Shown piece after piece: positions 7,774-15,552 of a stretch of DNA of 64,000 bases. This DNA comes from Streptomyces sp. Ru62. Its GTDB lineage: Bacteria > Actinomycetota > Actinomycetes > Streptomycetales > Streptomycetaceae. The stretch's first letter is position 1. Every line of letters begins with the position of its first letter. A program made the translations under genes and the position numbers. Where the stretch lies: assembly GCF_002920615.1 (NCBI RefSeq), contig NZ_PQSU01000026.1, forward strand, positions 62,001-126,000, written 5' to 3'. The notes under the pieces were generated by a model. The model was not told the origin of the DNA. It did no database searches and saw only the letters and a program-made list of their open reading frames with translations.

Positions 7774-8715
7774 CTAGCTCGCCAGCGCCGTCGGCCTCAG
7801 CTCGCGCACTTCGACCACGTCCATCCGCGCGGGCGTGCCGAGCACCGCCGCGCCGCAGCTCTCGGGGCGGGGCGGCAGTGACGTGCCCCGCGCCACGGTG
7901 ACCCGCCACCGGCGGCCGTCGGCGTGCCGGACGGTGACCTGCCAGCCCGGGGCGGTGGTGTCGGTCCGTACGACGCTGAGCACACCCGCCCGGTACTCGC
8001 CCGCGGCCGACCGGACGGCCAGCTCGGCCGCCTGGCCGGGTCGTTCCCACGCGGAGCACCCCCGGCACCCCTCCACGACCACACGGCCCTCCTGGACGCC
8101 GTGCAGGGCCTCCTTGACGGTGTGCGCCTCGGCGCGGCCGTACGCGTAACCGTACGGTAGGACCAGCACCGTGGGCGCGAACCGATGTCCACCCAGATGG
8201 GTGACCTCCCAGACGCCGCGCACCCCCGAGGCGACCAGCTCCGTGGCGAGCGGGCGACCCAGGAGGGCACAGCAGCGGTCGCGCTTGCCGTTGGTGCACA
8301 CGAGCGCCAGCGGGTCACCCCGGTGCGGCCGGCCGCCGAGCACCGCGCCGAAGGAACGGTGGTCGCCCGCTCCGAGGCCGGCGAAGTCGAGGTCGAGCAG
8401 CCGCCGCGGATCGCGCGTGGTGGCGCCGTGCAGCCACACGCGTCCGGGCACGGTGTGCGCGGCGTACACCTGCCGGACCGGGGGCGTGCCGGGGTCGGCG
8501 TGGCGCCCGGGACGCCGGATGAGGGCGATCCGCACACCGGTTCCGTCAGTGGCGGCCTCCAGCGCCCGCCCCAGCGCCGGGTCCAGGTGACTGGACGTGA
8601 GCGCCTTGGCGCCCCAGGGGCCGGGCTGCTCCAGCAGCAGCCACGTCGTCGCCGTCGCCGCCGTACCGGACACCGGCTCGTCGAGGCTCCGGGAGACGGT
8701 CGCACACCTACTCAC
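7774..8715 (-). CDS. Sucrase/ferredoxin-like (Suc_Fer-like) 2Fe-2S protein
   Basis: A 313-residue protein of the sucrase/ferredoxin-like family, a thioredoxin-fold 2Fe-2S group. Hallmarks are LVCTNGKRDRCCALLGRPLA in the middle, which supplies candidate cluster Cys ligands, then the His-containing THLGGHRFAPT and LPYGYAYGR. A second cysteine cluster, EGCRGCSAW, precedes a C-terminal domain of about 90 residues. The biochemical role of the family is poorly known. The GTG start at 8715 is immediately preceded by a near-consensus DmdR1 iron box that contains TAGGCT, a possible -10 placed 7 nt before the GTG, so the message is probably leaderless and made under iron limitation. A role in siderophore-iron reduction is an inference from this control. 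Confidence 0.85.
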   Translation of the reverse strand: MSRCATVSRSLDEPVSGTAATATTWLLLEQPGPWGAKALTSSHLDPALGRALEAATDGTGVRIALIRRPGRHADPGTPPVRQVYAAHTVPGRVWLHGATTRDPRRLLDLDFAGLGAGDHRSFGAVLGGRPHRGDPLALVCTNGKRDRCCALLGRPLATELVASGVRGVWEVTHLGGHRFAPTVLVLPYGYAYGRAEAHTVKEALHGVQEGRVVVEGCRGCSAWERPGQAAELAVRSAAGEYRAGVLSVVRTDTTAPGWQVTVRHADGRRWRVTVARGTSLPPRPESCGAAVLGTPARMDVVEVRELRPTALAS

Positions 8716-8734
8716 AGAGGTGAGCCTAACCTGA
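8716..8734 (-). promoter_or_regulatory. DmdR1/IdeR-type iron box
   Basis: On the minus strand the bases read TCAGGTTAGGCTCACCTCT, matching 16 of 19 positions of the Streptomyces DmdR1 consensus TTAGGTTAGGCTCACCTAA as I remember it. The box ends one base before the GTG of the sucrase/ferredoxin-like gene and covers its likely -10 (TAGGCT), so iron-loaded DmdR1 would block transcription start. Confidence 0.8.
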
Positions 8735-8769
8735 CTTTCACCGGGGCGACTTCCGGCCCGCCCCGTGTC

Positions 8770-10035
8770 CTACTCCGGGAGGGGCCGCGGCGGGCGCGGA
8801 CCGACATAGTGACCGCTGGGGCGCATGCGCAGCGGGCGCTCGCCGTACTCCTCCAGGGCGTGGGCGATCCAGCCCGCGGTCCGCGCGACAGCGAAGATCG
8901 TCTCACCGGCCGTGGCCGGCATGCCGCTAGACGCGGTGAACACCGCCAGGGCCAGGTCGACATTGGCGTGCAGCGGGGTGTGCCGGGCGGTCGTCGCGAC
9001 GATGTCACGGGCCGCGAGCAGCGCGGACTCCGCGCGCGGGACCTGCTCCAGGAGGCCGAACAGCACCCTCGCGCGGGGGTCCTCGCCGGCGTACAGCCGG
9101 TGGCCGAGACCGGGGACCCGGCGGCCCGCGCGCAGCTCGTCGGCGATCACCGGGACCGCCGTGCCCTGGTCGAGCACGTCCAGGAGCATCCGGTGGGCCA
9201 GGCCGCTGGCGGCGCCGTGCAGCGGGCCCTCCAGCACGCCGAGGCCGGCCGAGACGGCCGCGTACGCGTGCGCCCGGGCCGAGGCGGCGACCCGTACCGC
9301 GAGCGTGGACGCGGCCAGGTCGTGGTCGGCGAGCAGCGCGAGCGCGGTGTCCAGGACGTGCAGGGAGGCCTCGTCGGCCGGGTGGCCGGTCAGCCGTCCC
9401 CACAGCCGCTGCGCCAGCGGCCCGCCGTCCTTGTGGTCGGCACGGACCGGCGGGAGCGCGGTGACGAGGGTCGGGATGAGGGCGCGCGCCGTGTTCAGCA
9501 CGGCGTCCTCGGACAGGTCGAAGCGCAGCGGGTCCTCGGCCGCCGCGGCGATCGCGGCGACCCGCAGCCGGTCGATTGGGGAGGCGTGTTCGGACAGGGC
9601 GTCCACCGCGCGGCGGGCGACAGCGACGGTGGACCCGGGCGCGGAGAACGTCACCCCGGGGGTCAGCCGGCCGGTCCACAGCCATTCCGCGACCTCCTCG
9701 TAGGACTGGCGGGTGGCCAGGTCGACGGCGTCCACGCCCCGGTAGAAGTACCGGTCCTGTTCGATGAGCGTGATCCGGGTGCGGACGGACAGGTCCCCGC
9801 CGGAGCCCGGAGTCCCGGCCGCGTCGCGCCGGTTGCGGCGGGCGAGGGCTTCGACCTCCTTCGCCTCGAAGGTGCTGGACCGGCCGCCGGGTTCGCGTCT
9901 GCTGCTGAGCAGGCCGCGGCTCACGTACGCGTAGACCGTCTCGGGCTTCACGCCGAGCAGTTCGGCGGTCTCCTTGGTGCTCAGCCGGCGCCCGGGACGG
10001 TGGGGAGCGGTGTCGTGATCGCGCATGGGGGTCAC
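8770..10035 (-). CDS. Citrate synthase-like protein with N-terminal DNA-binding domain
   Basis: A 421-residue fusion. Residues about 17-68 form a MerR/excisionase-type helix-turn-helix (LSTKETAELLGVKPETVYAYVSR, then a wing with GRSSTF). The rest is a citrate/methylcitrate synthase domain with the active-site His region GLGHRLYAGEDPR and the catalytic Asp in NVDLALAVF. Family members condense oxaloacetate with acetyl- or propionyl-CoA. The GTG at 10035 is chosen because GGAGG lies at 10044-10048; the in-frame ATG at 10026 is too far from it. The gene is divergent from a second citrate synthase, with a 19-bp dyad between them, which suggests that the protein, or its ligand-bound form, controls the pair. 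Confidence 0.87.
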   Translation of the reverse strand: MTPMRDHDTAPHRPGRRLSTKETAELLGVKPETVYAYVSRGLLSSRREPGGRSSTFEAKEVEALARRNRRDAAGTPGSGGDLSVRTRITLIEQDRYFYRGVDAVDLATRQSYEEVAEWLWTGRLTPGVTFSAPGSTVAVARRAVDALSEHASPIDRLRVAAIAAAAEDPLRFDLSEDAVLNTARALIPTLVTALPPVRADHKDGGPLAQRLWGRLTGHPADEASLHVLDTALALLADHDLAASTLAVRVAASARAHAYAAVSAGLGVLEGPLHGAASGLAHRMLLDVLDQGTAVPVIADELRAGRRVPGLGHRLYAGEDPRARVLFGLLEQVPRAESALLAARDIVATTARHTPLHANVDLALAVFTASSGMPATAGETIFAVARTAGWIAHALEEYGERPLRMRPSGHYVGPRPPRPLPE

Positions 10036-10066
10036 GGTAGCCGCCTCCGCACATGTTGATGGGCGT

Positions 10067-10085
10067 ATATTGATTGGATCAATAT
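10067..10085. promoter_or_regulatory. 19-bp perfect dyad between the two citrate synthase genes
   Basis: ATATTGAT-tgg-ATCAATAT is a perfect 8-bp inverted repeat in an unusually AT-rich patch. On the plus strand it is followed at once by TTGACA (10085-10090), a consensus-like -35. On the minus strand TTGTCA (10091-10086) and TATACG are separated by 16 bp that include the dyad. A dyad inside a promoter spacer is the arrangement used by MerR-type regulators, which matches the helix-turn-helix on the neighbouring citrate synthase. Confidence 0.5.
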
Positions 10086-10151
10086 TGACAAAAGATCAGT
10101 CAAGCATGGACAGTCGCATCAAGTACCGGGTGGAAACCAAGGAGGAGATCC

Positions 10152-11318
10152 ATGGCCGTCAACACGCCCGCCACCCCGTTCATCGACGCCCCGCGCGGTC
10201 TCGCCGGCGTCGTGGTCGCCGAGACCGAGATCGGTGACGTCCGGGGCCGGGAGGGCTTCTACCACTACCGCCAGTACTCGGCCGTCGATCTCGCGCGCAC
10301 CCGGAGCTTCGAGGACGTCTGGCACCTCCTGGTCCACGGCACCCTGCCGGACACCCGGCGCGGTGCCGCCTTCGCCGCCGAGACGGCCGCGCTGCGCAGC
10401 CTGCCCGAGGACGTCCGCGCGGCCCTGCCCGCCATCGCCGCGGCCGGGCGGCGCTCCGGACCGCTGGCCGGACTGCGCACGGCGCTGTCCCTGCTCGGTG
10501 CGGCCCAGGGCTTCCGGCCGGTGTACGACATCGACGCCGACCGGCGCCGCGCCGACACCCTGGCTGCCTGCGCGGCCGTACCCACCCTGCTCACCGCGCT
10601 GTACCGGCTGGGCAGCGGTCTCGATCCGGTCGAGCCGCGCGAGGACCTCTCGTACGCGGCCAACTACCTGTACATGTTGACGGGTTCGGAACCGGACCCG
10701 CGCCGGGCGCGTGCGATCGAGCAATACCTGATCTCTACCATTGATCACGGATTCAATGCGTCAACCTTCACCGCACGCGTCATCGCCTCCACGGGCGCGG
10801 ACGTGGCGGCCTGCCTGACCGGTGCCGTCGGTGCCCTGTCCGGGCCGCTGCACGGGGGCGCGCCCAGCCGGGCCCTGGACACCCTGGACGCGATCGGCAC
10901 GCCCGACCGGATCGACGCCTGGATCCGTGAGCGGGTGCTCGCCGGTGACCGGATCATGGGCTTCGGGCACGCCGTCTACCGCACGGAGGACCCGCGGTCC
11001 AGGATGCTGCGCGAGATCGCCCTCGGATTCGGCGGCCCGCGGGCGCACTTCGCGGTCGAGGTCGAGCGCCGCGTGGAGGAGATCCTCGCCGAGCTGAAGC
11101 CCGGCCGCGAACTCCACACGAACGTGGAGTTCTACGCCGGGGTGGTCATGGAACTGTGCGGCCTGCCCAGGGAGATGTTCACCCCCACCTTCGCGGCGGG
11201 ACGGGTCGTGGGCTGGAGCGCCAACATCCTGGAGCAGGCCGCCGACTCGAAGATCATCCGCCCGGTGGCGCGGTACGTCGGCCCAGAGCCGAAGGCTGCG
11301 GTGCCCGCCGCCGAGTGA
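10152..11318 (+). CDS. Citrate synthase/methylcitrate synthase-like enzyme
   Basis: A 388-residue enzyme of the type II, short-form citrate synthase family. It lacks the extra DNA-binding domain of its divergent neighbour. The active-site segments are GFGHAVYRTEDPRS (catalytic His) and HTNVEFYAGVVM (the acidic residue here is Glu in the NVEF motif, with the usual Asp position to be checked by alignment). The C-terminus ends RYVGPEPKA. The ATG at 10152 has a textbook AAGGAGGAG ribosome binding site at 10139-10147. It could be citrate synthase or a propionate-using methylcitrate synthase; the sequence alone does not decide. The 134-bp spacer to the divergent gene carries the dyad at 10067. Confidence 0.88.
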   Translation: MAVNTPATPFIDAPRGLAGVVVAETEIGDVRGREGFYHYRQYSAVDLARTRSFEDVWHLLVHGTLPDTRRGAAFAAETAALRSLPEDVRAALPAIAAAGRRSGPLAGLRTALSLLGAAQGFRPVYDIDADRRRADTLAACAAVPTLLTALYRLGSGLDPVEPREDLSYAANYLYMLTGSEPDPRRARAIEQYLISTIDHGFNASTFTARVIASTGADVAACLTGAVGALSGPLHGGAPSRALDTLDAIGTPDRIDAWIRERVLAGDRIMGFGHAVYRTEDPRSRMLREIALGFGGPRAHFAVEVERRVEEILAELKPGRELHTNVEFYAGVVMELCGLPREMFTPTFAAGRVVGWSANILEQAADSKIIRPVARYVGPEPKAAVPAAE

Positions 11319-11396
11319 GCGAGGTGGGCCCACGTCCCGTGCCGCCTGCTGCGGCGCCGTGCCCCCGGCCGTGTCCCGCGCCCCCCGCCGTGCCCG

Positions 11397-11581
11397 GTTG
11401 CCGACCTCTGCGGCGCCATGCCGCCCGCCATGTCGTGAGCAGACCGCATGGCGCTCACGCCACCTGCCGTGTCCGCAAGCCGACCTCTGTGGCGTCTGTG
11501 TCCGTGAGCAGACCTCTTGGCGTCTCGCCGCCTGCCGTATCCGTGAGCCGGCCTCCGTGGCGTCATGCCGCCCTCCGTGCC
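11397..11581 (+). repeat. Degenerate tandem repeat, about 39-bp unit, five copies
   Basis: The 364-bp space between the citrate synthase and the CobW gene is built largely of imperfect tandem units that begin GTGAGC(A/C)G and include TGGCGTC and CGCC-GCCGT-TCC. Copies are at about 11397-11434, 11435-11474, 11475-11503 (ten bases short), 11504-11542 and 11543-11581. No reading frame through it looks like a protein. After it comes a possible -10, TATCCT (11603-11608), for the CobW gene. Confidence 0.6.
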
Positions 11582-11682
11582 CCGGCGTCGCCGTCCCGCT
11601 CGTATCCTTGACGCGCAGTCCATGCCCGTCCGCGCATCGGGACGCGAACCGGTGCGCCCTGGTACGTCAGAGAGGTCGCCCG

Positions 11683-12792
11683 TTGGGGAACAGCCTGGCA
11701 CGCGGCGGCGGTCCGCAGCAGATCCCGGTCGTCGTGCTCGCCGGGTTCCTGGGCTCCGGGAAGACCACGCTCCTCAATCACCTGCTGCACCGCAGCGGAG
11801 GCAGCCGGATCGGGGCCATCGTCAACGACTTCGGGGCCATCGAGATCGACGCGATGGCCGTCGCCGGCGCCCTGGGCGACTCCACCGTGTCGCTCGGCAA
11901 CGGCTGCCTGTGCTGTGCCGTCGACGCGAGCGAACTCGACCTCTACCTGGACCGGCTCGCCGCGCCCGGCGCCGGGATCGACGTGATCGTCATCGAGGCC
12001 AGCGGGCTGGCCGAGCCCCGGGAACTCGTGCGCATGGTGCTCGCCAGCGAGCACCCGGGCATCGTCTACGGCGGCCTCGTGGAGGTCGTCGACGCCGCCG
12101 AGTTCGACGACACGCGGGCGAGGCACCCCGAGATCGACCGGCATCTGGCGCTCGCCGACCTGGTCGTCGTCAACAAGCTCGACCGCACGGACGACGTCGA
12201 GCGGGTGCTGGGGGCCGTCCGTGCGCTCACCGACCGGGCCGCCGTCGTCCCCGCCACCTACGGCCGGATCGACCCCGAGTTCCTCTTCGACTGCCGGCCG
12301 AGCGAGGAGCGCCTCGGGCAGCTCTCCTTCGACGACCTGGACGACCACGACGCCGACGACCACGAGGCCGGCGCCCCCGACGCCGACGACCACGCCGGAC
12401 ATCTGCACACCGGCTACGACAGCCTGTCCTTCACCTCCGACGTGCCCCTGGAACCCCGTCGGCTCATGCGGTTCCTGGACAGTCGGCCCGAGGGGCTGTA
12501 CCGGATCAAGGGGTACGTCGACTTCGGGCCGTACGACCCGCTCAACCGCTACGCCGTGCACGCCGTCGGCCGGTTCCTGCGCTTCTACCCGGAGCCCTGG
12601 CCGCCCGGCGAGGACCTCCTCACCCAGCTCGTGCTGATCGGCTCCGGCATCGACGCGGACACCCTCGGCAAGGAACTGGAGGCGTGCAGAAACGACGCCC
12701 CCCACGCCGACGAACACGGCATGTGGGGCGTCCTGCGCTACGTACAGGGCCCGGACGAAGCGGACGCCGACGTGGAGGATCCGCCCGCCTAG
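11683..12792 (+). CDS. CobW/COG0523-family metal-binding GTPase
   Basis: A 369-residue P-loop GTPase of the G3E family, which delivers metal ions, often zinc, to client proteins. Seen are the Walker A GFLGSGKT (21-28), the metal-binding CxCC at Cys75-Cys77-Cys78, the family motif IEASGLAEP, and the guanine-specificity motif NKLD. An acidic, His-rich loop (DDHDADDHEA, then DDHAGHLHTGY, around residues 225-245) probably binds metal; the CobW C-terminal domain follows. The start is TTG at 11683, preceded by AGAGAGG; the frame is open further upstream but runs through the tandem repeat. No metal-responsive operator was recognised, so the metal is unassigned. Confidence 0.88.
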   Translation: MGNSLARGGGPQQIPVVVLAGFLGSGKTTLLNHLLHRSGGSRIGAIVNDFGAIEIDAMAVAGALGDSTVSLGNGCLCCAVDASELDLYLDRLAAPGAGIDVIVIEASGLAEPRELVRMVLASEHPGIVYGGLVEVVDAAEFDDTRARHPEIDRHLALADLVVVNKLDRTDDVERVLGAVRALTDRAAVVPATYGRIDPEFLFDCRPSEERLGQLSFDDLDDHDADDHEAGAPDADDHAGHLHTGYDSLSFTSDVPLEPRRLMRFLDSRPEGLYRIKGYVDFGPYDPLNRYAVHAVGRFLRFYPEPWPPGEDLLTQLVLIGSGIDADTLGKELEACRNDAPHADEHGMWGVLRYVQGPDEADADVEDPPA

Positions 12793-12833
12793 AGCCACCG
12801 GGCGAGCCTCAGGGGGCCCGCCCGCAGCCCCGT

Positions 12834-15293
12834 CTACAGCACCGGCCCCGCCACCACGGCCACCGTCTTCGCCAGCGACGTGCCCGAGCCGTCCCGGCGC
12901 GGGTCCGGCTCAGGCAGGTCTGCCGGGGTGCCGTTCTTCTGCGCCGCGAGCGCGGGCGTCGGGCCCGCCCAGGCCAGCGACAGGCAGTCCTCGCCCTTCA
13001 GGAACCGCTGGCAGCGCACGCCGCCCGTCGCCCGGCCCTTGCGCGGGTACTGGTCGAACGGGGTGAGCTTGGCCGTCGTCTGCACCGAGTCGTCCAGCGT
13101 GCCGCGCGAGCCCGCGACCGTGAACACCACCGCGTCGACGGCCGGGTCGACCGCCGTGAAGGAGATCACCTTCGCGCCCTCGGTCAGCTTGATGCCCGCC
13201 ATGCCACCCGCCGGGCGGCCCTGCGGACGCACGATGGAAGCCTGGAAGCGCAGCAGCTGCGCGTCGTCCGTGATGAACACCAGGTCCTCCTCGCCGGTGC
13301 GCAGCTCCACCGCGCCGACGATCCGGTCGCCCTCCTTGAGCGTGATGACCTCCAACTCGTCCTTGTTGGACGGGTAGTCAGGCACCACGCGCTTGACGAC
13401 GCCCTGCTCGGTGCCGAGCGCGAGACCGGGGGAGGACTCGTCCAGCGTGGTCAGGCAGACCACCGTCTCGTCGTCCTCCAGGGACACGAACTCCGCCAGC
13501 GGGGCCCCTCCGGAGAGGTTCGGCGCGGTCGCCGACTCGGGCAGCTGCGGCAGGTCGACCACGTTGATCCGCAGCAGCCGGCCCGCCGAGGTCACCGCCC
13601 CGATCACCCCGCGCGCGGTCGCCGGCACCGCCGAGACGATCACGTCGTGCTTGACGCGCTTGGCGCCCGCCGCCTCCGGGAACGGCTCGGCGGTCGCCGT
13701 ACGAGCCAGCAGCCCCGTCGAGGACAGCAGCACCCGGCACGGGTCGTCGGCCACCTGGAGCGGGACGGCGGCCACCGGGGCGCCCGCGGACTCCAGCAGG
13801 ACCGTGCGCCGGTCGGTGCCGAACTTCTTCGCCACGGCGGCCAGTTCGGCCGAGACCAGCTTGCGCAGCTCCGCGTCCGACTCCAGGATCCGGGTCAGCT
13901 CCTCGATCTCCGCGGTGAGCTTGTCCTTCTCCGCCTCCAGCTCGATCCGGTCGTACTTGGTGAGCCGGCGCAGCGGCGTGTCGAGGATGTACTGCGTCTG
14001 CACCTCGCTCAGCGAGAAGCGCTCGATCAGGCGCTCCTTGGCCTGCGCGGAGTTCTCGCTGGACCGGATGATCCGGATGACCTCGTCGATGTCGACAAGC
14101 GCGGTCAACAGGCCCTCGACCAGGTGCAGCCGGTCGCGCTTCTTGCCGCGGCGGAACTCGCTGCGGCGCCGGACCACGTCGAAGCGGTGGTCCAGATAGA
14201 CCTCCAGCAGCTCCTTCAGGCCCAGGGTGAGCGGCTGGCCGTCGACCAGGGCGACGTTGTTGATGCCGAAGGACTCCTCCATCGGGGTCAGCTTGTAGAG
14301 CTGCTCCAGGATCGCCTCCGGCACGAAGCCGTTCTTGATCTCGATGACCAGGCGCAGGCCGTGCTCGCGGTCGGTGAGGTCCTTGACGTCGGCGATGCCC
14401 TGGACCTTCTTCGCGTTGACCAGGTCCTTGATCTTCGCGATGACCTTCTCGGGGCCGACCGTGAACGGCAGCTCGGTGACCACCAGGCCCTTGCGGCGGG
14501 CGGTGACCGTCTCGACCGAGACCGTCGCGCGCATCTTGAAGGTGCCGCGGCCGGTCGCGTACGCGTCCCGGATGCCGTCCAGGCCGACGATCCGGCCGCC
14601 GGTGGGCAGGTCCGGGCCCGGGACGTGCTTCATCAGCGCGTCCAGGTCCGCGTTCGGGTTCCGGATCAGGTGGCGGGCGGCGGCGATGACCTCGCGCAGG
14701 TTGTGCGGCGGCATGTTCGTCGCCATGCCGACCGCGATGCCCGAGGAGCCGTTGACCAGCAGGTTCGGGAAGGCGGCGGGCAGCGCCACCGGTTCCTGCT
14801 CCTGGCCGTCGTAGTTCGGCGCGAAGTCGACCGTGTCCTCGTCGATCGACTCGGTCATCAGGCTCGTGGCCTCGGCCATCCGGCACTCGGTGTACCGCAT
14901 GGCGGCCGGCGGGTCGTCGTTGCCCAGCGAACCGAAGTTGCCGTGGCCGTCGACCAGCGGCACGCGCATGGAGAAGGGCTGCGCCATGCGCACCAGGGCG
15001 TCGTAGATCGACGCGTCACCGTGCGGGTGCAGCTTGCCCATGACCTCGCCGACGACGCGGGCGCACTTCACATAGCCCCGTTCGGGGCGCAGGCCCATCT
15101 CGTTCATCTGGTACACGATCCGGCGGTGGACCGGCTTCAGGCCGTCACGGGCGTCCGGCAGGGCGCGCGAGTAGATGACCGAGTACGCGTACTCCAGGTA
15201 GGAGCCACGCATCTCGTCCACGACGTCGATGTCGAGGATCCTCTCCTCGAACGAATCGTCGGGCGGCGGGGTCTTCGTGCTGCGGCGGGCCAT
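12834..15293 (-). CDS. parC: DNA topoisomerase IV subunit A (GyrA/ParC family)
   Basis: An 819-residue type IIA topoisomerase subunit that breaks and rejoins DNA, working with a GyrB/ParE ATPase not in this window. The catalytic tyrosine is Tyr134 in AAMRYTECRM; the quinolone-interacting region is HPHGDASIYDALVRMAQ (89-105). A coiled-coil segment (about 360-460) and a C-terminal beta-pinwheel follow. The ATG at 15293 has AAGGAG 9 nt upstream. It is shorter than a typical Streptomyces GyrA and its N-terminus MARRSTKTPPPDD is not GyrA-like; its location next to M16 peptidases matches the second, ParC-like copy in Streptomyces (from memory). Convergent with the CobW gene. Confidence 0.88.
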   Translation of the reverse strand: MARRSTKTPPPDDSFEERILDIDVVDEMRGSYLEYAYSVIYSRALPDARDGLKPVHRRIVYQMNEMGLRPERGYVKCARVVGEVMGKLHPHGDASIYDALVRMAQPFSMRVPLVDGHGNFGSLGNDDPPAAMRYTECRMAEATSLMTESIDEDTVDFAPNYDGQEQEPVALPAAFPNLLVNGSSGIAVGMATNMPPHNLREVIAAARHLIRNPNADLDALMKHVPGPDLPTGGRIVGLDGIRDAYATGRGTFKMRATVSVETVTARRKGLVVTELPFTVGPEKVIAKIKDLVNAKKVQGIADVKDLTDREHGLRLVIEIKNGFVPEAILEQLYKLTPMEESFGINNVALVDGQPLTLGLKELLEVYLDHRFDVVRRRSEFRRGKKRDRLHLVEGLLTALVDIDEVIRIIRSSENSAQAKERLIERFSLSEVQTQYILDTPLRRLTKYDRIELEAEKDKLTAEIEELTRILESDAELRKLVSAELAAVAKKFGTDRRTVLLESAGAPVAAVPLQVADDPCRVLLSSTGLLARTATAEPFPEAAGAKRVKHDVIVSAVPATARGVIGAVTSAGRLLRINVVDLPQLPESATAPNLSGGAPLAEFVSLEDDETVVCLTTLDESSPGLALGTEQGVVKRVVPDYPSNKDELEVITLKEGDRIVGAVELRTGEEDLVFITDDAQLLRFQASIVRPQGRPAGGMAGIKLTEGAKVISFTAVDPAVDAVVFTVAGSRGTLDDSVQTTAKLTPFDQYPRKGRATGGVRCQRFLKGEDCLSLAWAGPTPALAAQKNGTPADLPEPDPRRDGSGTSLAKTVAVVAGPVL

Positions 15294-15552
15294 CGCTGCC
15301 GGCTCCTTGCTGAAAGGATGGACGGAACTGACGCGGACCATTGTGGACCGACGCACTGACAACCTGTGCCGCGACCCGGTTCCGGAGGACCTGCCGGGAC
15401 CGGGGGCCGCCTCCCGGCAGGGTGGCGATATCCGCTCTGGGCGTACGTCCCGCGGGAACTTCGCCGGGGCCCCGCACGCTTTGCATACAGTGGCAGGAAC
15501 GGCAGGAAAACCGCGGTTTCCATCAACCGCCTCCGCTCGCGAAGGGACGTAC

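Noticed and set aside
11565..15359. Open frame of more than 1200 codons antisense to the CobW and topoisomerase genes
   Set aside because: Crosses both genes and their spacer, Arg/Leu-rich composition and no recognisable motif; a GC-bias artefact.
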